Counted from the stretch's first letter, positions 11,348 through 21,622 are shown. The stretch is DNA of 64,000 nt from Nephrocerus scutellatus (GCA_947095585.1 OX352763.1:113811908-113875907); one strand, 5' to 3'. Made by a program: numbers and translations. The notes: generated from the letters alone by a model not told the origin.

Positions 11348-11879
11348 ATGTTTACAATTTTCTTTAATTACAAAAAAAGTAAATAGTTTTTATAAATAAC
11401 AATATACCGAAAGCACGTAGTTTTCAATTCACAGGCGAACTCTACATAGATGACTAAACAGGGTAATAAAATATGAAAAATATGGCAAGACGACAATAAT
11501 AATAATAATATTAATAATCATTACTTACTGCCAATTTAATTGCAAACAGAGTGCAATAACAAATAAAAGTAAGATGTTGTTCATGCTGCTTTTGCGCAAA
11601 AGTCATATGGGTTAATTGATTTGTTATTGTTGTTCTTTCTTTTTAAAATGTAGTATAAAGTATAAAAGGTGTCGTTGAATTTGTCGGAGGAGAGCAATGG
11701 CTCAATGGCAATCACGACTCACCACTAAAGAAGTCGATTTAATACACAGTGTAGGTACAACAATAACCCAAACTTATTCGTCTGTCCTTTGCATTGATGC
11801 CACTGCCAAGGATGTCATTACTACTACTTTTGGAGTTAGGATTCATGAAGTAAAACCGCTGAGGGCGTAGTTATACACA
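11348..11879. other. No gene seen; AAT trinucleotide run at 11,494-11,510
   Basis: AT-rich spacer between LINE pieces with a short AAT repeat, which could be a retrotransposon tail. No open frame with a recognisable motif is present before the LINE ORF1 fragment begins. Confidence 0.4.
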
Positions 11880-12650
11880 CCCCAATCATCACAGAACGAG
11901 TAGTTCTCACCAGTTGGGCTGAATTTGATAAATACGCCAGTCTACCGGCGGAAGATTACTATTCAGGGTGCACGCGCTGAATTACCAACCGATGAGCTCA
12001 TGTTGGAAATTCATGAGAAGAACATGAAAGATACGATGATACTGGAAGTATTTAAAAAGAGCGTCTCTGTTGTGAGCCGTCCCAAAAAGGAAGGAACTGA
12101 TGCCTGTAGCGGATGTCATTCTGAAGGGATCCGACCAACTGGGTGATTCTCTCCTTGATGCTGGCCGTTGCTACATTAAGTGGAGTTTCTGCAGGGTACT
12201 ATCGCATGATGGGCGCCGTGGCTCAGTGGAAACGCGCGTTGCTACTGAGTAGGAGGTTCGTGGTTCGAATTCCAGTAACACCAAAAGTATTTGTCACGGT
12301 GTCCCACCTCTCGCGAATGGGTGACAAACGTTCCGAGAGTAATAACTTGTCACGGAAAGCTTCTCTCAATTCGCCGTTCGGAGCCGGCCTTAAATTGTAG
12401 GTCCCTTCCATTTGTGTCCAAAAATATGTATGCACAACAAAAATGGTTGCGAGAAGCTACCCTTGGACATCGGGTGGCGGACTACCCTCAGAAGCAGAAT
12501 ATATGTCGTCGTTGTATCGGCAAAGGCACGTGGCTGCACAGTGCGACAAATCACCGCACTGTCGCAACTGCGAACTGAAGCACCAGACTGCTGACCATCC
12601 TTTAATGTCTCAGTTGATTTTAGTTAGATCGGCAGAGATTTAGATAGGAT
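11880..12650 (+). mobile_element. LINE ORF1 (gag-like) fragment with CCHC knuckles, split by a SINE
   Basis: Before the SINE the plus strand reads DELMLEIHEKNMKDTMILEV at about 11,990-12,050, then EVFKKSVSVVSRPKKEGTDA. In a neighbouring frame VILKGSDQLGDSLLDAGRCY follows up to about 12,180. After the SINE (from about 12,460) it resumes with LGHRVADYPQKQNICRRC and HVAAQCDKSPHCRNCELKHQ. This is the paired zinc-knuckle block of gag-like ORF1 proteins, which bind the element's RNA. Several one-base shifts are present. It may be the 5' part of lineage A, but its polymerase is not attached. Confidence 0.8.
12211..12460 (+). mobile_element. tRNA-derived SINE, copy 1, nested in LINE ORF1
   Basis: The head GGGCGCCGTGGCTCAGTGG supplies an RNA polymerase III A box, and GTGGTTCGAATTCC at about 12,259 is the B box. 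The body contains CACGGTGTCCCACCTCTCGC and a characteristic TTAAATTGTAGGTCCCTTCC. The same plan recurs at 26,840, 41,827, 46,365-46,545 (minus) and 54,500. This copy lacks the final ATT-rich tail and interrupts the gag-like reading frame, so it inserted after the LINE. Confidence 0.88.
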
Positions 12651-14099
12651 TCGCTCCTATGAGTGAGAAGTTGGAGCCTTACACTCCAACGATACTCGTA
12701 CATACATAATAGCAATATTGTGGATGGGCGTTGATTGACGTCACAAAATTAATCTGTGTCCGTACAGGACCGTGGAATTATGCCCTCTGCTGGCGGTGTT
12801 CACGGTAATTCGAATACACAATTCTGTCCTTTGCATCGAGTGCCGTGTCGATTTGATACTAAGCTTTAGGCAAAACTTCATGTCCTTGCTTAAAATGATC
12901 CTCAAGTTTATAAAAAATTAAATCGCCATTACCCTAAATACTCGTAATTGCAAACATACATGCAAATGTCGCAAGACACTCCGCGTTTAGCTGTTTTTAA
13001 TTAACTTTTATTTATTAGCTTGTGCTGCAAGGGGTTAATGTTTTCCTGACCGTTCATACACTCTATGTATGTTCTTTTCTTAATTTTATGTCATCTTGCT
13101 ACGACTTTACATAAACTGCAATAATTATCACAATTGTTAATTGAAGTTAATTTAACGATCGGGCTTATTGTCCAACTAACTGGCATTTCCATTTGTTTCA
13201 ATTGAGAACTTTTGAGTAGCAATGAATTGCTATCAACTTCTTAATGGATAATAAAAGGCGCCTTTTTTCTAAAGCCAACTCTTAAACTCCATAATTACAA
13301 AGCGTTCACGATCGATTTATCAAATTGTCACGACCACCGGCACACCACTTAACCATCATGCTGTGGATTTCAATTAATTTAAAATTAAATCCTATTAACT
13401 TTTTAACCTAAAATAAATGGATAGGGGAAAAGATCAGCTTAAACGCTGATGTCGTAGCTGACAAATCTGAATTTCTAGTTTTGTGAGCGCGCGACAATTT
13501 GTCCAACAACTCGTTTCAATTGAAGTTTTCTCGCTTGCCTCAGCAAATAATGTCACAGTAAGTGCTGTGCGTAAATTGTCCACTGTACACAGAACACATA
13601 TGTATCTTTAGGGAATATATGTACAAATGTAACGGCTGACATATAACGTGACATTTTGCAATGTACGTCTGCGCAACATTGGTGGTCTATGCCATCTTAG
13701 AAACAAATTTCGCCATTGCCGCCCGGCCAGTGTGGTATGCATGCACCAACTAGTACGTATGGGCGTTCTGGGTTTGCTAAAATGGACAGACTACCAATGA
13801 AGATGTAGATTTATCAGCTAATAGTGTTGTTTGTTGCTGTCGACATTTGCAATGGATTGTTCGCATTAGCGAAATTTTATTGCGCGACACATTGTTGTGT
13901 CAATTTGTCAGCATAATTTGTGAGTAGTTTCTGCCGAAAAAAAAACCAAAGACTTAAGTGCTAAACTACATAATTTGTTTGCGTATGATCCTCTAGAGTG
14001 CTCAAAGAATGTGCGATACCGGTCCAATTGTATTTGGTTTAGAAAATTTACAAAGCACTCACAAAATGGAAAAACTTTGCACCTAAAACTTATAACTTA
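12651..14099. other. No gene seen
   Basis: AT-rich spacer without a supported coding region, transposon terminus or tandem array. Short open frames have no motif. Confidence 0.5.
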
Positions 14100-15140
14100 A
14101 AAAAGGTTCAACGTTTGTTAACTTTTGTCCCTCGGATATTATCCTTCCTTTGGTAGAAACAAATTAAAATGAGAAAGAGTGTTGGAGAGAAACAGAGCCC
14201 TGGGGAACGCCAGTATTTAAGCCATGAATTAAATTTACTCGATAATGGTTGAGGGTTAAGGGTTCCCTTGGACGACAGGAGACAGCATTTAGTTTTGGAA
14301 CCGTAAAATTCTACTCTACTATCTTGTCCTAATTTGTTTATGCTGCCCATGCAAGAATTTAAGAACAGAGCGTTCCTCAAAGTTATTTTTAGAAGCTAGA
14401 GTGCTGTCATCGGCTAAAGAGTGAACTGGATTAGAGGTAACAAACACGAAATCATTAATTAAAATGAGAAAGAGTCTTGGGGACAAAACAGAGCCCTGGG
14501 GAACGCCAGTATTTAAGCAATGAATCTCAGATTTGAAACCGTCCAGAACAACATGGACTGAGCGGTCCAGAATATTACTTCTAATCTAATGAAGCAGTTT
14601 TTGTATCGACTCCATAAGCACGCATTTTGTTTAAAAGAGCTTGATGGCAAACTCTGTCAAATGGCTTGGAAATATGAAGTTAAACGACTTTGCTTTGATC
14701 AAATTGATTAACAGACTGGTTCCACTGTTCGGTGAGATATGCCATAAAATCACAAATAAATCCATATTGTTGGTCACTGAGTATTTTGTTAGTTTCAAGA
14801 GTATAATCGATCGGTATTTTTATGATCTAAGAAAGAATAGATGGAAGTGTTATGGGTCATTTTTTTGGTATAGGCTGCTGTGTTTCAACTTCTCGCGGGA
14901 AGAGTCCAGAAGAATATGATAAATGGAAAAGCTTACGCAATGCCAATACATGCTTAGAAGATCACTTCTTCAGAACTAGTGGGGGAATACAATCTGGCCC
15001 AGCGGAACTGTGAGTTTAAGTCTCTAGCAACTGTACAATTTCGGATGTGTATCTGTCCTATAGAGTGTTTTATACTCGGAGGTCCAGGCGGAAGCAATGC
15101 ACAATCTCCGCTCCGGTGTCGGAAGGACCCGTACAATATT
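14100..15140 (-). mobile_element. LINE D (jockey-like) reverse transcriptase, with internally duplicated core
   Basis: Read from 15,140 down, the minus strand gives SAGPDCIPPLVLKK at about 15,010 and LRKLFHLSYSSGLFP at 14,955-14,900. Motif A follows as KVV.LHISKPFDRVCHQALL near 14,690-14,630. Motif B/C regions come next: LNTGVPQGSVLSP-like at about 14,520-14,480, ending in a SLADDSTL-type block near 14,410. The motif B stretch then recurs (14,229-14,166), so the catalytic core was partly duplicated. Frameshifts are frequent. The last part joins a 28-base piece identical to LINE A. Confidence 0.82.
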
Positions 15141-15164
15141 TAAAAAAAAAATTCCTTCGAATTT

Positions 15165-15302
15165 TATACGCATGTGTATCTCCTATGGAAAAAACACTAT
15201 TTGTAAATTTTTTTTTCTTCAAAAATATCCCGATTTTATTCAAACTTTGCACATTGTGTATCCACGATAAGAGAAACATTTTAATGTTTATGGCGTTTTT
15301 TT
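15165..15302. repeat. Dispersed repeat alpha fragment, interrupted by the DD41D transposon
   Basis: The stretch contains ATACGCATGTGTATCTCC, then CCCGATTTTATTCAAACTTT and a GTGTATCCACGAT segment. These landmarks recur at 21,855-22,080, 26,590-26,839, 27,121-27,260, 50,640-50,800 and 51,190-51,330. The element is AT-rich and non-coding; its class is unknown. The DD41D transposon starts immediately after it. Confidence 0.65.
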
Positions 15303-16622
15303 TATATCGGGTGTTTCAACAGGTGCGCTTCAACTTTTATCCGATAGGGACGGCGAACGACGCCATATTTTTTATTGTTCTTTTGTCATTTGGAAACTTC
15401 ATTAGTATACATTTCATCATGGAACGCTACACATGTGAACAGCGATTGCAAATCGTGCAAATTTTTTATCAAAATAATCGTTCTGTTGCCGCTACTTTAA
15501 GAGCATTACGGCCATTTTACGGTCCATTTAACAAGCCAGCCCGTTTGACAATCGACCGTATAGTGGCAAAATTTGAGTATACGTTTTCGCTACATAATGT
15601 TCCGGTGCCCTCGAAAGCAAGAAGTGCTCGAAGTGTTGAAAACATCGCAGCCGCCAGGGCTTCAGTTCAAGAAGACGCGAATGTGTCGCTCACACGACGT
15701 TCGCAACAATTGGGCCATTCTGTGACACCATTGTGGCGAATTTTATGTAAAGATTTTGGCCTACATCCGTATAACATCAAGCTGACACAACAACTAAAGC
15801 CGTTTGACCATTTGAAGCGACGCCGATTCGTGAATTGGGCTCAAGAGCAAATCGAAAATGATGCGGATTTTCACCGAAAAATCATCTTCAGCGATGAGGC
15901 TCACTTTTGGCTAGAAGGATTTGTCAACAAGCAAAATATGCGTTACTAGGCAGAAAGCAACCCACACGTGATTCATGAGGCACCGTTGCATCCCGAAAAA
16001 GTCACTGTTTGGTGCGGATTACATGCCGGCGGCGTCATTGGGCCATATTTTTTCATCGACGATAACGATCGCCACGTTACTGTTAATGGAAATCGGTACC
16101 GCGATATGATAAACGATTTTTTTTTGGCCGCAATTGAATGGAATGGACTTGGACGACATGTGGTTTCAGCAGGACGGGGCCACATGCCACACAGCACACG
16201 ATACAATCGCGTTATTGAAGACTAAGTTCGATGAGCGAGTTATTTCGCGAAATGGGCCCGTCCAGTGGCCGCCGCGCTCGTGTGATTTGACACCTCTAGA
16301 TTATTTTCATTGGGGTTATGTGAAGTCATTGGTCTATGCCAATAAGCCGGCGACGTTGCAAGAGCTCAGAGCCAATATTGAACGTGAAATTGCTGGAATT
16401 TCGGCCGATTTATGCGAAAGAGTGGTCGAAAATTGGGTTCAAAGATTGGACTTCGTAAAACGTGCACGCGGTGGTCATGCAAAAGAAATCGAGTTTCATA
16501 CTTAAATGTATCATATGTATATGTTCAAATTCGTTAATAAAAAAAAGTTAGTTCAAAAGTCGAACAGTTTGTGTTTTATTCAAAAAAAAAGTTGAAGTGC
16601 TCTTATTGAAAAACCCTGTATA
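15303..16622 (+). mobile_element. Tc1/mariner superfamily DNA transposon with DD41D-type transposase
   Basis: The element is bounded by imperfect inverted repeats of roughly 36 bases: TATATCGGGTGTTTCAAC at the left and, in inverse, TATACAGGGTTTTTCAAT at the right. TA/TATA lies at both edges. It is 1,320 bp long and encodes one transposase (see the pseudogene entry). Length, ends and coding capacity all fit a full-length Tc1/mariner-type element. The spacing of the last two catalytic aspartates (41 residues between them) matches the DD41D class known from the rosa group. It lies between two LINE D pieces and inside repeat alpha. Confidence 0.88.
15419..16505 (+). pseudogene. DD41D transposase, broken by one stop and one frameshift
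   Basis: I take the ATG at 15,419 (MERYTCEQRLQIVQIFYQNN) as the start; the open frame upstream is the inverted-repeat side and repeat alpha. Residues 1-110 form the N-terminal helix-turn-helix DNA-binding part. Catalytic block 1 is KIIFSDEAHFWL at about 15,880. Block 2 is DMWFQQDGATCHTA at about 16,155-16,200, and block 3 is CDLTPLDYFHWGYVKS at about 16,280-16,330, with 41 residues between the second and third aspartates. A TAG at 15,947 replaces the expected tryptophan after KQNMRY. A shift in the T run at 16,116-16,125 changes frame. The protein would be about 360 residues. Otherwise the sequence is well preserved, so decay is recent. Confidence 0.88.
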
Positions 16623-16624
16623 AC

Positions 16625-17376
16625 CGAAACCATACCTCCCGGCTCCTAGAAGCCGCTTTGCAGGTTAAACCTTACCAAACATTTTCCTTCGGTTTGATAC
16701 ACTTTGTCCTGGAAGGATAAATTGTCTTATACCCTCGATCGTATCAATAATGGCAGCGGACAAGCTGGATAAAGCATGTTCCTAAATAAGGCGAACTATC
16801 ATCTCTTTTCTCGTACCGACCCATTACACTAACACCCATACTTTTTAAAGTCCTGGAAACGCTGATCAATTAATAATCTTATGCAATGCCTTGACCCACT
16901 GACACAGTGAAGGCAGTCTATTCATGAATTTCGTGAAAGCAAAACTCTTGCACTCGACGTTTCCAAGGCATTCGACAGAGTCTGACAGAGTCAATGCATC
17001 AATGTCGAAAATGAATGCCTATGGAATTAATAAGGCCCTGCTTGATTGAAATATTATCTACCTTTCTGACCATGCAATCCAGGTCGTCTTGGACGGTTTC
17101 AAATCAAATGTTCATCGCATAAACGCTGGTGTTCCCCAAGGTTCTGTTTTGTCTCCGACACTCTTTCTCATTTTCATTAATGATCTCATATTCGCTACTT
17201 CTAATCGAATTCATTCTTTCGTTGACGACAGCACTCTTAGGTTTTTATATGATTTCAGACTTTCTGCACTCCCTTCTTGATCACAATTGGAACATGAGCA
17301 ACAACGTATGTTAAGCAGCATAACAAGGTTTGGACTTTACCATAGAGTAGAGTTATATATAAAAAAAAACCCAACG
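16625..17376 (+). mobile_element. LINE D reverse transcriptase fragment
   Basis: In shifting frames the plus strand reads DPLH..PYFLKSWKR (RPITLTPILFKVLETLIN-type) at about 16,815-16,870. The motif A block ESKTLALDVSKAFDRV follows near 16,935-16,985. The frame from 17,089 gives DGFKSNVHRINAGVPQGSVL and then SPTLFLIFINDLIF and IHSFVDDSTL up to about 17,240. In the VDDS motif C block, valine replaces the usual alanine. A short LINE A copy is inserted at 17,389-17,506, and sequence after it (17,519 to about 17,660) may be the continuation. Confidence 0.82.
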
Positions 17377-17388
17377 TAAGTCTACGGT

Positions 17389-17506
17389 TAAGCTCCAAAT
17401 GGTTCACGGGGAAAATTTTCTCGATTCATGTGGTACGAGTATTACAATGGAACTGTTCTAAGTGCGTCGCCTTTTCCACCGACTGCCACCTTAACCTAAC
17501 CTAACC
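17389..17506 (+). mobile_element. Severely 5'-truncated LINE A insertion (118 bp) with 12-bp target duplication
   Basis: The direct repeat TAAGTCTACGGT stands at 17,377-17,388 and again at 17,507-17,518. The 118 bases between them resemble the end of the LINE A copy at 10,780-10,856: ACAATGGA...GTCTAAGTG...CTGMCA and the closing CCTTAACCTAACCTAACC. Perfect target duplication and truncation at the 5' side are the signature of target-primed reverse transcription. Confidence 0.85.
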
Positions 17507-17679
17507 TAAGTCTACGGTCAATGAATTATTTTTTTTCCCCCATTGGCACACGCTTAAGGAGTTTAAACTCTTATTATGCAAAGAACAGCTTGGGCACTAA
17601 GGAAGATATCGAGTAAGGATTTCAATTTCGAAATGCAGGTGCCAATTGTGGTAATACAATAATATTTAATACTAGATGT

Positions 17680-17775
17680 TCCCGGGCGCTTTGCTACCCG
17701 CACACGCCTTCCTCTTACCATCACATGGTGGGGGGTATACTATAGCTTATAACCAAAGCGCACATAGTCTTAATC
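17680..17775 (+). repeat. Dispersed repeat beta, head region
   Basis: The segment starts TACTAGATGTTCCCGGGCGC and continues TTTGCTACCCGC...TTACCATCACATGGT...TATAGCTTATA. The same order, better preserved, is found on the minus strand at 51,180-51,060 (ACTAGCTGTTTCCGGGCGCT). An ACTAGCTG-type head followed by a GC-rich stem is common to several uncharacterised arthropod repeats; I cannot name the class. Confidence 0.6.
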
Positions 17776-19989
17776 TTTCCTATTGGCACCTATAGTACGT
17801 ACAAAACAGAGCACAGAAAGCAACGCAGCACATAGCACACAGTCATTATGATGCAGCTATATGGCGTGATGTTCGTAGAAAAAACTGCACAGAAAGCAGC
17901 GCAGCGAACAGTGCAGCACAACGCATTCGCTTGATCGTTTTTTCGCCGACTTTAGTTATTTTGTTACAAATTGTAGTGCAGTTGATCGCCACGAAAGGCG
18001 AAAGGAAAAAGGGAAAGGTTTTATTTAAATGGGATAATATATAGCCTATGTTCACTATGAAAGTCTATTCTAAATAATGGTGAAAGAATTTTGGAAATTG
18101 GTTTACTATATTCGAAGATTACCTCCTACATACAAACCAACACTACCTCTTTATAATATTAGTATGGATTTTAAATGAATTACAAGTACACTAAGTAGTG
18201 TGTGCTGGAACGAATTCAGCGAACCATTCAGTCATTCATTCATCGTTCTCAACCAGTTTCATACCTTTTTGGGTTCACATCTGTTGTCGACCACGCTTGA
18301 ATTCACGACATATTTCCCTCGAATAAAACGCCGTTTCACAAAATAGAAACAACTATTGTTCCGACGACAATTGTTGTACATGTGTGTAGATTTGCGGTGC
18401 ATAGATTGTTCTTTGTTTTCAAGGAGAACACAGTATTTTGTTGCTGACAGAACTTTATTTTGTTGTTGTGCTCCACTCCAGGAGGCGAAATTAACCTTGA
18501 AATGAGTATTGTAAGCGTGTAATTTAATATGAAATAAATTTCATTCAAGCGAATTTGTTAATACGAGTATGTTTTGTTTTTTTTTTTTTCGGTTAATAAC
18601 TTAATGCTGGTCTGCAAGAAATGCAATACTTAGTCACAGTTTTAAGCGCGCAAATAAAATTCAAGAAAAACCATCATATATATGAATATATTTTCTAAAA
18701 TCCTTCACTTTCAAGTACTTGTATATGCAGCACAACAGCTAGATAGAGCAGAATAAACCGCAACGAAGCCAAAGACCAACGTTAATAGTAATTAAACTTG
18801 CACTGTATTACTAGCTCTCGGCAATGCTTCCTAGCCAAGTTGTACTACTTACTTGTATCTATCTGTATAGAGATTTTCTTTTTTTCTTCTTTAGAAGATT
18901 TGAGATGTTGATGACGTACGTAAAGTAATCTCGTCTATATGTGAATATAAATATCTGTCATCGTTACCTCAACGGATTTATCTCATTTTTCCTATTTGGA
19001 AGTGTAATTGCAGCTCGTGTCTGTTATGTGGTTTAGAGATGTATTCATACATACACATATAACACCGTACAGCAGCAAAGCAATTAAAACGAGTATCTAG
19101 GCATGCGCAACCTAAATTGTAGTGCAGTTGTACACAACTTTTGATACGAGTGTACCCAAAATAACTGTAATCTCTTTGACAGCCAACCATAAACTAAACA
19201 AACTAAGCATAGCTACCAATCTCAAGATATATAAAGACAAGTGTACCAACACAGTAAAAAAATTTCACCGCCTGAACTTCAAAAGGCAGCGAAAATTCAT
19301 AAATTTTCTTGTATTTTGTTAAATGAACCAGTGGGAAAAAGGGTAAGGCTTAAACATTTAAATTGTTATCATTCTGTTCACTTAAATTTTCATTTTTAAT
19401 CAGAATTATTGTTACTCTGGTGGAAACAGTCGCCTCCAATCTGACTGGTCTTATCGCACGTAAAGAAAGTTCTATTTATAAGACGGGCACACGATGGCCT
19501 CAATTTTATTTCAGTCTTCTCAACCCGACAGACGGATATAATTAATTAAATAGGATTCATTATCAAAAAAAAGAAAAAGAAAGATAACTTCAACCGATGG
19601 TTGAGTGATGTTCGTGCAGATTGTTGAGCCTAAAATAAACATTTTGTACGATTGCGTCAATGGTTGCCAAACAAGATTACTTCTCTTCAGAGATAACAAC
19701 TGGGATCTTTTCATTTATCAAAGTGGTTTGGTAGGAAGGACATTTAAGATTACCGTTTTTACGTAATTTGAAGAAAATACAATTTATATAGTTTTTTAGT
19801 GAAACACTTTGCTAGTACATACACTTTTTGTACCAACAGATAGTCTCGTAAATGAACCTACAATATAAATGAAACTCTCAATGCAAATCGGCCGATTAAG
19901 AATTGTTAGTAAGATAATCGCTTATTTGGAAAAAAGGAGACTTGAATCAAGTCAAGTAGTATATTACATAACGAGCTAGAAAAGTGGAC
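17776..19989. other. No gene seen
   Basis: AT-rich DNA with short unremarkable open frames on both strands. No transposase, reverse transcriptase, RNA gene or tandem array could be supported. Confidence 0.5.
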
Positions 19990-20285
19990 GAACGGACCAA
20001 CAAAAAAAGTATCGGCGATAGAATGCAACCTTATCGTACCCCACTTAGGATCTCGAATTCCTCTGACAGCTTTCCTCTATGCAGCATCTGACATTTAGAG
20101 CCATCATAGGTTGCTTTAATAATAGCTATTAGTTTATCGGGTATAGCTCTCCGGCGCAAGGCGAGCCGGATAAACTGTCTGTAGATACTATCGAATGCCT
20201 TCTCAAAATCGATGAACAGCAGGGCAGTGGTGACCGGAACTGAACGCACTGTTCAATAATGATCCGCAGGGTCTACACAGGAGGA
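19990..20285 (-). mobile_element. LINE C reverse transcriptase fragment (motif A to B)
   Basis: The minus strand reads VRSVPVTTALLFIDFEKAFD from about 20,250, then FIRLALRRRAIPDKLIAIIK and LHRGKLSEEFEILSGVR to 20,031. The LFIDFEKAFDS stretch is motif A with its catalytic aspartate. The piece resembles the longer copy at 52,190-52,960, including the GTATCGGCGATAGAATGCAA stretch just beyond (20,010 and 52,595). It abuts a LINE B fragment on its upstream side. Confidence 0.82.
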
Positions 20286-20299
20286 TCCAGTGCGAGATC

Positions 20300-21140
20300 A
20301 GAATGCTTTTTGCTAAGCACCCAAGTCTAGGATCAATATGTAAGTACTGGTATGACCATTGTCTTATATACCGGCAGCTTGGATGTTATGGTTACTCTTG
20401 TACTCTTGTCTTGACAGACTAAACTAGGCTTTGTTGGAATTAACGCGTATTTCCGGTTCATTGCTGTTAGCGGCTGTTACCGTTGACCCGATATATTTAA
20501 AGGATGCTACTTCCAATTCGCGCTCCACTATTTTAATTGAGGGACCAATGTTGGATCTTCTACTCGCAGACGTGGCCACCATGTACTTTGTTTTGCTCTT
20601 TTATGTGCAGCCCCAGATTTTTATGTCAGAGTCTCTGATCACTTTATCCAACGCCAGGTTGAAGAGGACGCAGGTCAGTCCATCCCCTTGCCGGAGCCCA
20701 TTATAGATATTGAATGAGGTTGGTAGTGATCCGGATATTTTTGATTGGCTTATAACATTGGTCATGGTCACATCAGTTTATTTGGGATGCCAAATTCTTT
20801 CATGGCTTTTTAAAGTTCTACTCTTACTATGCTATCATAGGCGGCTTTTAAGTCTATAAAAAGATGGTGTATTGAGTTTTGAAACTCACATTTACCATCA
20901 CGTGACTAAGGGTGTAAATCTGATCAGTTGTCTTTTTGCCTGGGATAAGCCGAACTGGTATGGACCAATGATGACTTTAGCGTATAGGGCTATCCAGTCT
21001 TGTAGAATAGATGAGAAAATCTTATACGCGGTACTCAACAACGTTATACCACGTTAATTGCTGCAGGTTGTGATATCTTCTTTCTTATGTATGGGGCACA
21101 CGATGCCTCTTCCCCAGTCTTGTGGCATCGTTTCTTCCTC
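20300..21140 (-). mobile_element. LINE B reverse transcriptase fragment
   Basis: Read from 21,140 down: MPQDWGRGIVCPIHKKEDIT, then AYKIFSSILQD and LYAKVIIGPYQFGL at about 21,035-20,940. Motif A follows as FIDLKAAYDSIVRVELKKAM near 20,865-20,805, then NGLRQGDGL near 20,690 and SASRRSNIGPSIKIVEREFE at about 20,560-20,500. The order and motifs match the LINE B copies at 40,860 and 58,830. The YADD region (motif C) is missing between RQGDGL and IKIWGCT, so an internal deletion removed the catalytic pair. Confidence 0.82.
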
Positions 21141-21144
21141 CCAT

Positions 21145-21562
21145 ATTTGCACTATTAGCAAACATCTTGAGAAAATTGCAGGCTTTTATAAATCGCTGTC
21201 TGCGCTACATCCTAAAGAATAGTTGGCCACAAATAATATTAATCCAGGAATTGTGGTGTAAGACTTGTCAAGAGCTGTTAGATGTCGATATAGGGAAGCA
21301 AAAATGGTAATGGATTGAGGAAGCCAAATGATAATAACGTGAATCAGTCCTTTAAATTGAATCCTCAGGGTGAACGGCGAGTTGGAAGACCAAGAACAAC
21401 GTAGAGATCAGCAGTCTTAGCAGAAGCATTCTCTCAGATGAAAACGTGGCCACAGCTGAAATATCTAGCTGCAGACCGTGTAGGGTGGAGACGATTTGTC
21501 GTCCCCCTATGTCCCGATCGGGGTTACAGGAGATGATGATGATGTAATACTCGTATATTAAA
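21145..21562 (+). mobile_element. LINE C 3' end with TGA-type tail
   Basis: In two frames the plus strand reads LQAFINRCLRYILKNSWPQI at 21,180-21,235, ELWCKTCQELLDVDIGKQKW to 21,308, GERRVGRPRTT near 21,370 and WPQLKYLAADRVGWRRFVVP to about 21,510. It closes in CPDRG and then a GATGATGATGATG tail at 21,533-21,545. The counterpart lies at 61,230-61,565. The tail is the usual short 3' repeat of this lineage. The fragment lies in opposite orientation to the LINE B piece beside it. Confidence 0.82.
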
Positions 21563-21582
21563 GCAATGTAAAGAATTATATT

Positions 21583-21622
21583 GGAGGAACTACAAAAAAC
21601 AATTGCATACAATTAAACTCAG
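21583..21622. repeat. Isolated piece of the 135-bp repeat unit
   Basis: The string GGAGGAACTACAAAAAACAA and the following TTGCATACAATTAAACTCAG match the middle of the tandem unit at 3281-3740. Only about 40 bases are shared. Confidence 0.55.

Noticed and set aside
12211..12290. A tRNA gene suggested by A and B boxes
   Set aside because: The same head recurs five times with a long shared body, an ATT tail and target duplications, and no cloverleaf was worked out, so it is a tRNA-derived SINE.
15047..15418. N-terminal extension of the transposase reading frame
   Set aside because: This part covers repeat alpha and the left inverted end of the transposon; the protein of related elements starts at the methionine at 15,419.
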